The notes under the pieces were generated by a model, which worked only from the letters and a program-made list of their open reading frames with translations, was not told the DNA's origin and ran no database searches. 64,000 nucleotides of DNA from assembly GCA_017654935.2 (NCBI GenBank), contig CM065711.1, positions 26,946,686 to 27,010,685 of the forward strand, in the 5' to 3' direction. Position 1 is the stretch's first letter; each line of letters opens with the position of its first letter. Positions 21,828 through 32,102 of this stretch are shown piece by piece. This DNA comes from Phymorhynchus buccinoides. Taxonomy: Eukaryota; Mollusca; Gastropoda; Neogastropoda; Raphitomidae. Made by a program: the position numbers and the translations under genes.

Positions 21828-22273
21828 GTAAGGGACTAAAAATATGTTAAGAAGGGTTAAATTAACGAATGAATTTAGAGAATTGTGCCTCCATGTTTGA
21901 GTATTTAAAAGAGAGAAAACTGGTGAAGTTCGTCGAGATGAAATATGGAAAGGAGATTGGTAAGGGACTAAAAATATGTTAAAAAGGGTTAAATTAACGA
22001 ATGAATTTAGAGAATTGTGCCTCCATGTTCGAGTATTTCAAGGCGAGAAAACTGGTGAAGATGAAGGAGGGGCAAAAAGAGACTGATAAGGGACTAAAAA
22101 TATAAAAAAAAATGAAACAGACTGCAACGTCACTGGAACATACAGCAAACAAACAACTACACGACAAGTGCAAAGTGACGTTATTTTATTCACAAGAGAC
22201 AAAACAAAACTACTGGATATTTCGGCGAATGCGCCTTTATCAACACAGACAAGCAATTAAACAGCAAACATCA

Positions 22274-22497
22274 AATATAGCAAAAGGAGCAAAACGTAGG
22301 CAACAGAAGGAGCAAAAAACAAAAACACACACATCAAGATCAAAATAAAAACAATACTTCCCCTCTACAGTCCAACGTGTAAATCAAATATAGCAAAAGG
22401 AGCAAAAAGTAGGCAACAGAAGGAGCAAAAAACAAAAACACTCGCATCAAGATCAAAATAAAAACAATACTTCCCCTCTACAGTCCAACGTGTAAAT
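22274..22497. repeat. ~112-bp direct duplication
   Basis: AAATATAGCAAAAGGAGCAA through TACAGTCCAACGTGTAAAT occurs twice in a row within the E7 array. No coding signal was seen. Confidence 0.85.
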
Positions 22498-22557
22498 GAC
22501 TAAAAATATGTTAAGAAGCGATAAATTATCGAATGAGTTTAGAGAATTGTGCCTCCA

Positions 22558-22704
22558 GTCACACAAAAATCGCATTTAATCTTTTTATTTTTTAAAAATT
22601 GTGTGGTGCGCCTCTGGCTGCGACACGCTCTCCAGGTGGGAGCAACCCGAATTTCACAGAGACACCTCTGTGACTATAATGTACCTAACCTAACCTAACC
22701 TAAT
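22558..22704 (+). mobile_element. 5'-truncated SINE, copy 3
   Basis: The body (GTGCGCCTCTGGCTGCGACA, CCAGGTGGGAGCAACCCGAA) is the same as the two longer SINEs but lacks the tRNA head. It ends in four CCTAA-type units. It splits an E7-edge copy between CCTCCA and ATGTTC. Confidence 0.85.
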
Positions 22705-22969
22705 CCATGTTCAAGTATTTAAAAGAGAGAAAACTGATGAAGTTCGTCGAGATGAAGGACGGACAAAATGAGATTGGTAAGGGACTCAAAATATGTTAAG
22801 AAGTGATAAATTAATAAATGAATTTAGAAATAATTAGAGAATTGTGCCCCCATGTTTGAGTATTTTAATGTGAGAAAGCTGGTGAAATTCGTCGAGATGA
22901 AATATAGAAAAGAGGAGACTGGTAACAGACTAATTATGTTAAGAAGGGTTAAATTAACGAATGATTTAA

Positions 22970-23864
22970 CACTTCCGTGACGGGAACCTCCGATCGTAGG
23001 TTCAGCAGAACATCTCTATCTGCCGGGAACCTCCGATCGTAGGCTCAGCAGAACATCTCTATCTGCCGGCAACCTCCGATCATAGGTTCAGCAGAACATC
23101 TCTATCTGCCCAGGAACCTCCAATCGTAGGTTCAGCAGAACATCTCTATCTGCCGGGAACCTCCGATCGTAGGTTCAGCAGAACATCTCTATCTGCCGGG
23201 AACCTCCGATCATAGGTTCAGCAGAACATCTCTATCTGCCGGGAACCTCCAATCGTAGGTAGAACGGTCCAAGGTACAAAACTTCCTACTATACCAGCGG
23301 ACTTTTCTTGTTTGATTTCACAGTTACTTCCCTTGAATAGGCTTGAATAGTGAAGCGGAAATGGCGGTGTTCGTCGAATTTGAGATTTTCGCACGGAAAT
23401 GGTCAAAAATTAAAGGTCTGAGTGGCGAGGAGATTGTTTGGTTGCTCGAACTTGATGAGGACGGAAGTAATGCTGGCAATCAGTCAGGTTTTAAGGATGA
23501 AAGTAGTGAAAATAATGTAAGTACTGATTAAATTGAACAGTGAGTGCTCAGTACGAGTACTCTAGAGTAAGAATGTGACAACAAAAAGTGTTGTTATCGG
23601 CAGAATCGTTTGATCTCGTTGCGGAGTTTGATCTCAAAGTCAAGCAGCATGTCGGCTTTAAATCGTTCATGGAATGTTTTCACAAAGCATAAAATTGAAT
23701 TAAGCATCCATTTTTCATAAAGTACAGAACGTTTGGTGCATATCAGACTTCATTTAGGCTCTTAAACAATGTTTGATCACAAGTAGTTATTCCACAGTAA
23801 TCTTTCCGGTGCAGCCTCAGGCCAGCACAGTGGTTTCACTGACGCAGTGCCAGTCACAATAGTG
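22970..23864. mobile_element. piggyBac-like non-autonomous element, TTAA target
   Basis: TTAA at 22,966-22,969 and 23,865-23,868 flank inverted ends CACTTCCGTGAC and GTCACAATAGTG. The left end is followed by about 6.5 copies of a 43-bp unit (GGGAACCTCCGATCGTAGGT...CTATCTGCC) at 22,981-23,262. Only an N-terminal transposase-like frame (23,361-23,531) is present. It sits inside an E7-edge copy. Confidence 0.82.
23361..23531 (+). pseudogene. piggyBac-like transposase N-terminal fragment
   Basis: The frame reads MAVFVEFEIFARKW, then GLSGEEIVWLLELDEDGSNA, and stops after ESSENNVSTD (56 residues). The acidic helix resembles 101-262 and is nearly repeated at 32,164. The catalytic DDD domain is absent. 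Confidence 0.5.
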
Positions 23865-24006
23865 TTAAGAGAATTGTGCCTCCATGTTCGAGCCTTTCAA
23901 GGTGAGGAAGCTGGTGAAGTTCATGGAGATGAAGGAGGGGCAAAAAGAGATTGGTAAGGGACTAAAAATATGTTAAAAAGGGTTACATTTTCATACAGAT
24001 GTATGG

Positions 24007-24120
24007 TGAGGATATGTGAACCAGTCTGTTAGAAATGTTTGTGCGAATGGTGAGTGAAAAGCGCATTGAGTTGCTTAGCAAGATTATGCGCTATATAAGC
24101 ATTATTAATTATTATCATAT
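24007..24120 (+). mobile_element. LINE 3' tail remnant
   Basis: GTGAAAAGCGCATTGAGTTG, GCGCTATATAAGC and ATTATTAATTATTAT resemble the 3' terminus of the LINE at 27,263. Confidence 0.5.
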
Positions 24121-24179
24121 AGTAAAAAGCCAACTGTCCGTGTGTGTGTGTCTGTGTGTGTGTCTGTCTGTCTGTCTGA

Positions 24180-24700
24180 AACATGAAACGGGCCTTATAA
24201 CTCCGCCGTTTTTCGACCGAATCGCTTCAAATTTGCTGTGAGCCCTCACGGGGCGATGGCAACGGCAACCAAGGCGGCCGTGTCATTTGCGCGGTTTCGC
24301 AAATGCGCGGAACGCGCATCTGCCGGCCTCTCGGCGCCCGTATCTCCGGCGTTTCTGGGCCGATTGCCTTCGCATTTGGCAGGAAGATGACCGGGGACGG
24401 TGACTATCGTTGTGCCAAACCGGAAGCGAATCGGTTCAGAAACGCGCGCGCTATACGGCCGCTTCACCTACGCCACTTCACCTTTTCACGCATAACTCCG
24501 CCGTTTTTTAACCAAATTGATTCAAATTTGCTGTCAGGCTTGCTATGGCCCGGGCAACGCCTAGCAGCAAATTTGCAGAGAATCGGGAGAACGCATCACT
24601 CTCAGAGCAGCGCCAACGGGAAACGGGGCCTTATAACTCCGCCGTTTCTTAACCGAATCGCTTCAAATTTGCTGTACTCAGCGTTACCAGTACTTCCGTT
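24180..24700. repeat. GC-rich dispersed repeat with three internal copies
   Basis: ATAACTCCGCCGTTT(T/C)T followed by ACC(G/A)AAT and TTCAAATTTGCTGT occurs at about 24,198, 24,490 and 24,631. The base composition is clearly more GC-rich than the surroundings. No function assigned. Confidence 0.6.
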
Positions 24701-24799
24701 ACCGTTGCTAGGTGTTACCAGTATGGTGCATTGCCAGTACTAGGCGTTGCGCTAGTTATTATTAAATTAACTAATGATTTTAGAGAATTATGCCTCCAT

Positions 24800-25776
24800 C
24801 AGACCTGCCAACCCTTCCGCAAAATGCGGAATTTCTTCCGCTTAATTGAGAATTATTCCGCCCTTCCGCTTATTTCCATAAAATTCCGCATTCAAAAATT
24901 TCAACAACAAAAAAACGAAAACGCTGTGCGCGAACGTCTAAGATACACAGCAGCACAGCTCCGTGCGTATAACCGAGTTTTCAACCATCGATGCATTTCT
25001 GGTCAAACATACTTCCGTTCTTACTCTGCGCGCGAACAAGCCAAGCAAGATGTCGAAGCGAAAAGCAGATAGCGGTGAGTTGGGTGATAAAAAACATAAA
25101 AGAACTGAACAGAAATTTCGAAAGACGTACACGGAAAAATATCCGACCATACGGAGCTCAGCAAAGGAGTACATTACGCACGATGTACTGTGTGCTTTTC
25201 GGACTTCACTATTTCGCATGGAGGCATTGGAGATGTCAAACGGCACGTAGAATCTCAAAAGCACGTCAGCGCTTCAAATTTACAGGAGTGTTCATCGACG
25301 TTAAAAGACTTCTTCAAGCCAAAGGAAACTGAGGAAAACAAGGATGAGAACGAAGTGATTCGAGCAGAAACTTTTTTTGCTTTTTTGTTTTGTTTAACAC
25401 AATATTGCAATGAGTGCGGCCGATCATGTTCAGGCGAATGTTTCTGGACTCTGCCATCACAAAGGAATATGCAAGTGGACGAACAAAGACCACAAACACA
25501 ATATTTTAGTAGTGTGGGGGGCTGAAATAGGTAGTTTTGTTGTGAAATGAGTATTTTGGGGTGTACTATTCTCTGAAATCACCAGTAAATGTGCTGTAAG
25601 AGTACTGTAGTGTGCTACAAGTGTTTGTTTGTTTACAAGAAGGAGAATTCAGTGCTGTGAATGGTGTTCGTTTGCAAAAGGTAAGGTCCCGTGTTAACAT
25701 TCCTCTTTGCTTCCTCAAATTCCTCATTTCTGCTTCAAAAATTCCTCATTGGTCTGTGGGGGGGTTGGCAGGTCTG
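24800..25776 (+). mobile_element. hAT-like element carrying only a transposase N-terminus
   Basis: Inverted ends CAGACCTGCCAACC and GGTTGGCAGGTCTG are flanked by CTCCAT on both sides (24,794-24,799 and 25,777-25,782). Inside is a BED-like zinc-finger frame (25,050-25,510). A six-base duplication is shorter than the usual eight of hAT, so mutation or another superfamily is possible. It interrupts an E7-edge copy. Confidence 0.8.
25050..25510 (+). pseudogene. hAT-like transposase N-terminal region, frameshifted
   Basis: The frame starts MSKRKADSGELGDKKHKRTE. In another frame come CFSDFTISHGGIGDVKRH and SSTLKDFFKPKE, then VIRAETFFAF; a further frame gives KEYASGRTKTTNTIF. The parts match the order seen in hAT-type transposases (basic start, C-x2-C...HGG...H finger, then an alpha-helical region) but need at least two frame changes. 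The RNase-H-like catalytic domain is missing. Confidence 0.72.
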
Positions 25777-25879
25777 CTCCATTTTTGAGTATTTAAAAGA
25801 GAGAAAACTGGTGAAGTTTGTCGAGATGAAGGAGGGGCAAAAAGAGACTAGTAAGGGAATATGCTAAGAAGTGATAAAT

Positions 25880-26730
25880 TAACGAATTAATTTAGAAATA
25901 ATTAGATAATTGATTAAGCGTGGTAGGGACTTTAAACTCCCAAGAGAGAGAGAGAGGGGGACAATTTTTGTTATCTACCCGCCTATTTAACCAAAATCTG
26001 TTTCCTTTTTCGAATATCAAATCTATCTCACCTATCTAACCCAATGCCCCTGTGGGCCAGCCTTGACGTGGCGGGGGTGTTCTCGACCAAGCTGTGCCCA
26101 CCCCTTTTTCTTACCTTTCCTATTGTTCTGCCTACCATGTCTTTTACTATCTCTTTTCCCCCATAAAGTCTCCCGACAAGATCTGCAGTTTTCCATTTCG
26201 TCTGATTTCTGTCTCCCCGGATCTTCAATCTGTTCTTTCATCTTTCCTTACAAATCTATCTTTTGAATGTTCCTTTTTTCTCTGATCTATCGGACAATTT
26301 ATGACATGCCAGTTTTTTACACGTGAGACCTTGTGCACTTGAGTGGGCGCTGTTGTCGATTCTGCAGTGCATATTTGCCTACATGGCAATTTTTATATAT
26401 CCTTTTTACTAGTATGTATTTGTTATACATTTTTTCTGGGGCTTTTAAAACCTGGATCCGATAAATAGAGTAAAGTGGCTCAACGTTTCCAGCATTGTGT
26501 GGACTTATGTGCTATAGGGTGCCATGATGGAGGTGGCATGTCATGAATTGTACTGTATGTTTTGTTGTTTACAGGTTGTTGAACGTTGGTAAGATACATT
26601 GATGAGTGTTTTGTAATAAGTGGTCGAACTTTACGCGGTGACAGTCCTGAGATGACCATAGCTGTTGACGGGACTATAATGAAAAAAAATAATAAACAAA
26701 TAAATCTAACTCAAATCCGGTGTCCTCTCT
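25880..26730. other. No gene recognised
   Basis: A short GA run lies at 25,945 and a pyrimidine-rich segment at 26,090-26,290, then the polypyrimidine tract of E8. Small frames here show no domain features. Confidence 0.5.
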
Positions 26731-26734
26731 CCAG

Positions 26735-27105
26735 GCATGTCGGAAGCCATGTTCGCCGAGAAGTCCACGCCCGAGGACTGGGAGAAGCGCGGCGACGATA
26801 TCATGGTGCGCTCCCTTTACGATGTGGCGGCCAAGTGCTACGCCATGGCGGGCGCCTCACACAAGCACGACATCGCCCTGGCCCACCAGAGGGCGCTCAA
26901 GGCCTCGCACCTGCGCGCACAGCCGAGAGCGATGCGCGACGAGTTCCTGAAGGCGGCCATCCTGTTTCTGAAGTGCCACCAGGGGCTGAAGATGCGCTCG
27001 GAAACGCTGTCGCTCAGGTTCAGTCTGGTGACCAAGGCAGCCCGCTGTTTGCAGAACACGCGGGAGAATCACCTGGCGGCTCTGGTGTTTGAGAAGAACG
27101 GACAG
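26735..27105 (+). CDS. TRANK1: TRANK1-like exon E8, TPR-like helices
   Basis: Enters in phase 1 after CTCTCCAG and leaves in phase 0 before GTGAGA. With the carried base it gives 124 residues, from GMSEAMFAEKSTPEDWEKRG to HLAALVFEKNGQ. The helical pattern WEKRGDDIMVRSLYDVAAKC and DEFLKAAILFLKCHQGLKM is consistent with TPR-like pairs known to follow the helicase in TRANK1. The last ~100 bases are duplicated downstream. Confidence 0.92.
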
Positions 27106-27124
27106 GTGAGAGAGAGAGAGAGAG

Positions 27125-27159
<35 letters not shown>

Positions 27160-27163
<4 letters not shown>

Positions 27164-27262
27164 GCTGTCGCTCAGGTTCAGTATGGTGACCAAGGCAGCC
27201 CGCTGTTTGCGGAATGCGCGGGAGAATCACCTGGCGGCTCTGGTGTTTGAAAAGAACAGACA
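27160..27262 (+). repeat. Copy of the 3' edge of E8, cut by a LINE
   Basis: CAGCTGTCGCTCAGGTTCAG through GTTTGAAAAGAACAGACAG, after a GA spacer. The donor has been replaced by the LINE at 27,263. A second copy with an intact donor (CAG|GTGGGT) is at 28,555-28,660. Confidence 0.9.
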
Positions 27263-28291
27263 GTTGGCAATGCTTGTGTTCAGTTTTCTAAGTCAGCAAA
27301 GAATCTCGGAGTTACCCTCGATTCAAATCTTACAATGCATAAACAGGTTATTAATCTCATACGTTCCATCAATTATGAGCTCAGACGAATCAGTGCTGTT
27401 CGACACTTTCTGTCTGTTGCAGCCACGAAAACTCTTATTTCTGCCTTTATTCTTTCCCGCATTGACTATTGCAACTCTCTTCTCTGTGGCTGTCCTAAGT
27501 ATCTCCTGCAACGTGTTCAAAAACTGCAAAGCAGTGCAGCACGCCTCACTCTCAAGATTCCACGTTCTGATCATATAACACCTCATCTTCGTAACTTGCA
27601 CTGGCTTCCAGTAGAGGCTAGAATCAAGTATAAAATAGCTTGCCTTTGTTTCGGTGCTGTTCACTCCTCTGGTCCCGTCTATCTCTCCGAACTAGTAACT
27701 GTCTACTTACCTTCTCGCTCCCTACGTTCTTCCTCTGACTGCTGCACACTCAAGGTTCCTCGGGTCCACACGAAATCGTTTGGTGAACGATCTTTCTACT
27801 ATTTAGCACCTCACTTATGGAATTCCCTCCCACAACATGTCCGCTCATCTGACTCTATCTCCGCCTTTCGCTCTGCCCTTAAAACTCACTTGTTTCGGAC
27901 ATATTATGATTGATTAGTGTTTGTGTGTGAGGTGTGTGTGTGTGTGGGGGGGGGGGGGGGTCCGTTTGATTGCAGAAATCTTGTAAAAAATGTATTTACA
28001 ATTATTTTATTATTCGTATTTTGTATGTAGAATGTCTACGTCTTGTAAACTTTAAATGCTTGTAAATGAGGTAGAAGGGTATTTTTGTTTTTGCAAAATT
28101 TGTCTATTATAATTAGTCATGTAATTGGTATGTCGATGGCAGTATGATTTTATTTCAAGTTGCAGTATTGTATTCAAACTTCATTGGGAATGTGAATGTG
28201 GTCTCTATGTTTCTTCTTAGAATGTTCATGTTGTAACTATTTTACTTGTATAATTAATTGTGTGCGAGCGTGCGTGTGCGCATGCATGTGT

Positions 28292-28346
<55 letters not shown>

Positions 28347-28512
28347 TAAGGAAGTAAGAGAACGTTGTGTGTAAGCATCGTGCTTATTTTACTTTCTAAT
28401 GATTAATTATTTGTTTGCCTTTAATGTTCTTGTTATCAATGTAAAGCGCACTGAGCTCATGTGAGAAAGAGCGCTATATAAATTCCCATTATTATTATTA
28501 GTAGTAGTAGTA
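27263..28512 (+). mobile_element. 5'-truncated LINE with intact RT C-terminal frame
   Basis: The element begins within the RT-linked region (AKNLGVTLDSNLTMHKQV), carries an open frame to 27,913 and a 3' UTR with poly-G and GT runs. It ends TGTAAAGCGCACTGAGC, GAGCGCTATATAAATTCCC and an (ATT)n/(AGT)n tail. It lies between two E8-edge copies. Confidence 0.88.
27335..27913 (+). CDS. Non-LTR retrotransposon reverse transcriptase, C-terminal part
   Basis: Uninterrupted 192-codon frame. SRIDYCNSLLCGCPK, LHWLPVEARIKYKI and APHLWNSLPQHVR are the standard C-terminal motifs of CR1/Jockey-group LINE ORF2 proteins. The polymerase core and endonuclease are missing, so it cannot act alone. The intact frame suggests a recent insertion. 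Confidence 0.85.
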   Translation: MHKQVINLIRSINYELRRISAVRHFLSVAATKTLISAFILSRIDYCNSLLCGCPKYLLQRVQKLQSSAARLTLKIPRSDHITPHLRNLHWLPVEARIKYKIACLCFGAVHSSGPVYLSELVTVYLPSRSLRSSSDCCTLKVPRVHTKSFGERSFYYLAPHLWNSLPQHVRSSDSISAFRSALKTHLFRTYYD

Positions 28513-28554
28513 GAGAGAGAGAGAGACGGAGAGAGAGAGAGAGAGAGAGAGAGA

Positions 28555-28915
28555 AACAGCTGTCGCTCAGGTTCAGTCTGGTGACCAAGGCAGCCCGCTG
28601 TTTGCGGAATGCGCGGGAGAATCACCTGGCGGCTCTGGTGTTTGAAAAGAACGGACAGGTGGGTGTAGAGAGAGAGAGAGACAGACGGAGAGAGAGAGAG
28701 AGACGGAGAGAGAGAGAGAGACAGAGAGAGAGAAAAGAGAGAGAGAGACGGAGAGAGAGAGAGAGAGACAAACGGAGAGAGAGACAGACGGAGATAGAGA
28801 GAGAGGGCCAGACGGAGAGAGAGACAGATGGAGAGAGAGAGAGAGACAGACGGAGATAGAGAGAGACAGATGGAGAGAGAGAGACAGACGGAGAGAGAGA
28901 GAAAGAAAGAGGTGT
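28555..28915 (+). repeat. Second E8-edge copy and AGACGGAGAGAG-type repeat
   Basis: 28,555-28,657 matches the end of E8 with a GTGGGT donor. Thereafter GAGAGA/CAGACGGAGA units run to 28,915 and give Arg/Glu-rich spurious frames. Confidence 0.9.
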
Positions 28916-28919
28916 CGAT

Positions 28920-29330
28920 CACTCAGACAGTTTCCTGTCAATTATGAGCGCAGATGCGTCATGCTGCCGTTTAGCATGTCCGTCTTCGGCTGGAGAAAAT
29001 CTATGTTAAGAGTTTCTAGAACAAAGGCAGGAGAACGGACGGAAAGGTGGTAGATGACAGTAACAAGCAAAGGGAAAAGGCAGAGTCAAAGAGAGTGATG
29101 GATTAGAGGAAGTTACAAACACAGAACTTCCACGTGAAATACGGCTTTACGCCCTCTTCGGCCTTTCGGCCATGTGGGGCATACAGAACTTCCAGAAAGT
29201 TGGGGAACAATTTGTACCAAAGAACAATTTGAACAGGGGAGACCGGGCCATTTAGATACCTCACCCATTATGGCTATATGGCCTGGGAACAGAGAAATAT
29301 CATTATATGGATATTGTTTTGTTGTCGTAC
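28920..29330. repeat. Dispersed repeat R1 copy
   Basis: Contains ACAGTTTCCTGTCAATTATG, ATGCTGCCGTTTAGC, TGGTAGATGACAGTAA and AACACAGAACTTCC, shared with 17,330 and 56,590. It ends with a segment sharing CCATTATGGC and GGCCTGGGAAC. Confidence 0.65.
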
Positions 29331-29790
29331 CCTGGCTAAGAGACTCCAGGGATCGTCCCAACAGCGGAAGTTTTTGATTACTCCGCCACGTGGGCAGCCA
29401 CACTCCGACTTCGGGGGATTTTGGAGACTGATGATGTTATGCTAGGAGCTTGTCATGGCTAAAGACAATCCCCGCATAACTATGCAGAGCATGACAACAT
29501 TTTGATGTAGCCTTGGTGTTCTAGCCTATGTCAATTGGTCTGACATAGCCTTAAGCCCAGGCGAATGTGGCTGTTAAGGTTTTACATATAAAATGAAGTT
29601 GTATCGTCTTGTTGTTGCGGTCATACCCTGGCTAAAAGACTCCAGGGATCATCCCAACAGCGGAAGCACTTGAATGCTGTGGTACAAGTGCATCAGCTAT
29701 GGATGAGAACATTACGTGTGTGACCGTTTTTTTATTACCCCGCCACGTGGGCAGCCACACTCTGACTTTGGGGGAGCATCGTCAGGCATC
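29320..29790. repeat. Dispersed repeat R3, two copies
   Basis: ACCCTGGCTAA.AGACTCCAG to GCCACGTGGGCAGCCACACT appears at about 29,330 and 29,625, and in reverse at 52,085-52,265. The second copy has ~60 more internal bases. The stretch 29,780-30,010 has several CAGAGGAT echoes. Confidence 0.65.
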
Positions 29791-30027
29791 AGAATTGTCA
29801 GAGGATCTGCAAATTTCAGAGGATTAAAGAATTTCTGACAGAGGATTGACTTCTCTTGTCAGAGGTTTTGCCTTTTTATTCAGTGATATCATTTCTGTTA
29901 AATATTATTTTAAAGTAAGTTTTCACTATATTGAACCTTTTTTGGTGGTGTTGGGAACTGATTTCAGTGTTGTCCCTCTTCAGTCTAGGCCCTTGATGCT
30001 CCTTTGACCGCAGTTTTCAGAGGACTG

Positions 30028-30937
30028 TTAGTTAGTTCAGCCTTGCACCCCCCTCCGGGATATAGGCTACCAACGAGAGACCTCTACAGCCCCCTGTCCT
30101 GTGCCCTTGCCTCCAACTGGTTCCATGTAAGGCCCATCCTTCTGGTGTCTGCCAGGTAGAGACCTTCACAGCCTCCTGTCTTGTGCCCTTGCCTCCAACT
30201 GGTCCAGGTAAGGCCCATCCTTCTGGTGTGTGCCAGGTAGAGACCTCCACAGCCCCCTGTCCTGTGCCCCTGCCTCCAACTGGTCCAGGTAAGGCCCATC
30301 CTTCTGGTGTGTGCCAGGTAGAGACCTCCACAGCCCCCTGTCCTGTGCCCCTGCCTCCAACTGGTCCAGGTAAGGCCCATCCTTCTGGTGTCTGCCAGGT
30401 AGAGACCCCCATAGCCCCCTGTCCTGTGCCCTTGCCTCCAACTGGTTCCAGGTAAGGCCCATCCTTTTGGTGTCTGCCAGGTAGAGACCTCCACAGCCCC
30501 CTGTCCTGTGCCTTTGCCTCCAACTGGTTCCAGGTAAGGCCCATCCTTCTGGTGTCTGCCAGGAGGTCTCTTCGCCAGGTGTTTCTTGGCCGGCCTCTCT
30601 TTCTTTTGCCTTGGGGGCTCCATGTCAAAGCTTGTCTGGCGGTGTTTGATGCCGGCTTCCTTAGCGTATGCCCCATCCATCCCCAGCATCTTTTACCCAT
30701 TTGGCTCTCCACTGGCAACTGATCTGTCCTTTGCCACAGGTCGGTGTTGCTGATCTTGTCTGGCCGATGAATTTGGAGGATTCTTCTGTGACAGCTGTTG
30801 ATGAATGTCTGCACTTTGTGTAGTGTAGACTTTGTCCTCCTCCAGGTCTCTGACCCATACAGCAGTACTGGTTTGACGTTGGAATTGAACATTCTGAACT
30901 TTGTTTTCTGCGACAGGATTTGTGAGCTCCAGATGTT
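30028..30937 (-). mobile_element. 5'-truncated LINE, RT C-terminus with an internal minisatellite
   Basis: The - strand frame (30,892-30,032) begins VKPVLLYGSETWR and continues CHRRILQIHRPDKISN and GHTLRKPASNTARQAL, then GKRKRGRPRNTWRRDL: the C-terminal signature of RTE-type LINE ORF2. The far end (30,028) has a TAAC-type tail, and TTTTCAGAGGA flanks both sides, a likely target duplication. The C-terminal part is expanded in tandem (30,085-30,560). It ends 66 bases before E9. Confidence 0.82.
30085..30560 (-). repeat. 81/82-bp minisatellite in the LINE C-terminus, ~6 units
   Basis: Units with AAGGCCCATCCTTCTGGTGT, CCAGGTAGAGACC and CCTGTCCTGTGCCC repeat about six times. An 81-base unit keeps frame and an 82-base unit shifts it, so the frame drifts between units. 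The repeated element is the TRRMGLTW...AQDRGLWRS segment of the LINE protein. Confidence 0.9.
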
Positions 30938-31003
30938 TTTTCAGAGGATTGGGCTTCAGGCTATTCTGATGCATGATGGTCTTTTGGTGTGTGCTCCACA
31001 CAG

Positions 31004-31168
31004 CCGGAGCAGGCTGCCCCTCTGTACCTTCGCGCCCGCCGGTGGCTGAACGCCAGCCAGTGCTTCGAACACTTGGACAACTTTGGACGAGCCCTGAAGA
31101 TCCTGGACGAACAAGAGCTGTACGATCAGGCCATTGACTGCCTGCAGAGATACAACATCAGGAAACAG
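31004..31168 (+). CDS. TRANK1: TRANK1-like exon E9
   Basis: Fifty-five codons, phase 0 at both ends, between CCACACAG and GTATCG: PEQAAPLYLRARRWLNASQC, FEHLDNFGRALKILDEQELY, DQAIDCLQRYNIRKQ. Regular helix-turn-helix spacing (A-x2-C-F...A-x2-I) is TPR-like. A partial copy follows at 31,299. Confidence 0.91.
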
Positions 31169-31199
31169 GTATCGGAACATGCTCCGTCTGTGTCTATGA

Positions 31200-31263
<64 letters not shown>

Positions 31264-31390
31264 CGCTTGTACTTCAAACTTTCATTATGTGTTAAATATT
31301 ATCTACGAACAAGAGCTGTACGATCAGGCCATCGACTGTCTATAAAATTATAGTGTCCTCAAACTTACAACATCAGAAAACAGGTATCGG
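31200..31390 (+). repeat. (CT)n/(CG)n microsatellite and partial copy of E9
   Basis: CT run at 31,203-31,248 and CG run at 31,249-31,266, then at 31,299-31,385 a copy of the E9 3' edge (ACGAACAAGAGCTGTACGAT to AACATCAGAAAACAG|GTATCG). In frame it meets TAA after GACTGTCTA, so it is not a usable exon. Confidence 0.88.
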
Positions 31391-31548
31391 AACTCACTCT
31401 CTCTATGTCTCTGTCTCTCTCTCTCTCTGTCTCTGTCTTTCTTTCTCAAGCAGATAAAATTGTTGAGAGTGATGAAATTGTTTGGCTAAACCGCTTCGCT
31501 AAAGCACTGCACGGACCTTTAATTCATTACGCCTGTCAGTCACATTAA

Positions 31549-31786
31549 CCCTTTCACCGCCAATGTCGCATTTATGCACCACTATGGTTTAACAGCCATG
31601 TCGCTAAAAGGCATCAAATCAGGGCCTGTTATCCAAAGACCTTATTTTCTTAATTTTGGGAGGTAAGGATAGGCCTAATGTTATGCATGTCACAGAGGAA
31701 TTCCCAATATTGCACAAATTTTTTGTTCTCTATCCCGCTAAGTTTAATGGTATTTTTTGGCTGAAATATGGCTGGTGGCGAAAGGG
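31549..31786 (+). mobile_element. TTAA MITE family F1, intact copy
   Basis: TTAA at 31,545-31,548 and 31,787-31,790 flank CCCTTTCACCGCCA and TGGTGGCGAAAGGG. 238 bases, no frame. This is the clean reference copy for 6,981 and 15,103. Confidence 0.9.
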
Positions 31787-32102
31787 TTAACCCATAAACC
31801 CGTGGAGTGCCCACTGGCGCCCGGTAAAAAAATTGCTGTCCGTTACCGCTATGCGCCCGCTAGCGCCCATTTTGCACTTGCTGACTATGGCCACAGACTG
31901 TACTGTTTACATATGCAAGAATATTGAAGCATGAGACTTGCATGTGTGCCACTTCCTACACTGACATTTGCCCTTTACTGCGTCAAAATTGACGAAGCTT
32001 TAACGAAGCTAGGATTTTTTTACAGTCGAACAATAAAAATTTGTGTTGTCCGACGAAGAATTACAGCGTCTGTTGAACGATATCGTAGACGATATATTTT
32101 AA

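Larger units (their letters stand above)
21880..25870 (+). repeat. About six dispersed copies of the 3' edge of exon E7
   Basis: Copies run from GAATTGTGCCTCCATGTT through TTTGAGTATTTAAAAGAGAG and GTCGAGATGAA to GAGATTGGTAAGGGACTAAA. They lie near 21,885, 22,013, 22,545/22,705, 22,845, 23,870 and 24,785/25,783. The third is split by a SINE, the fourth and fifth are parted by a piggyBac-like element, and the sixth is split by a hAT-like element. Copies share replacements the exon lacks, so they spread from one another. Confidence 0.88.

Noticed and set aside
22683..22704. Telomere-like CCTAA repeats
   Set aside because: Only four short units, the period is five, and they form the 3' tail of a truncated SINE.
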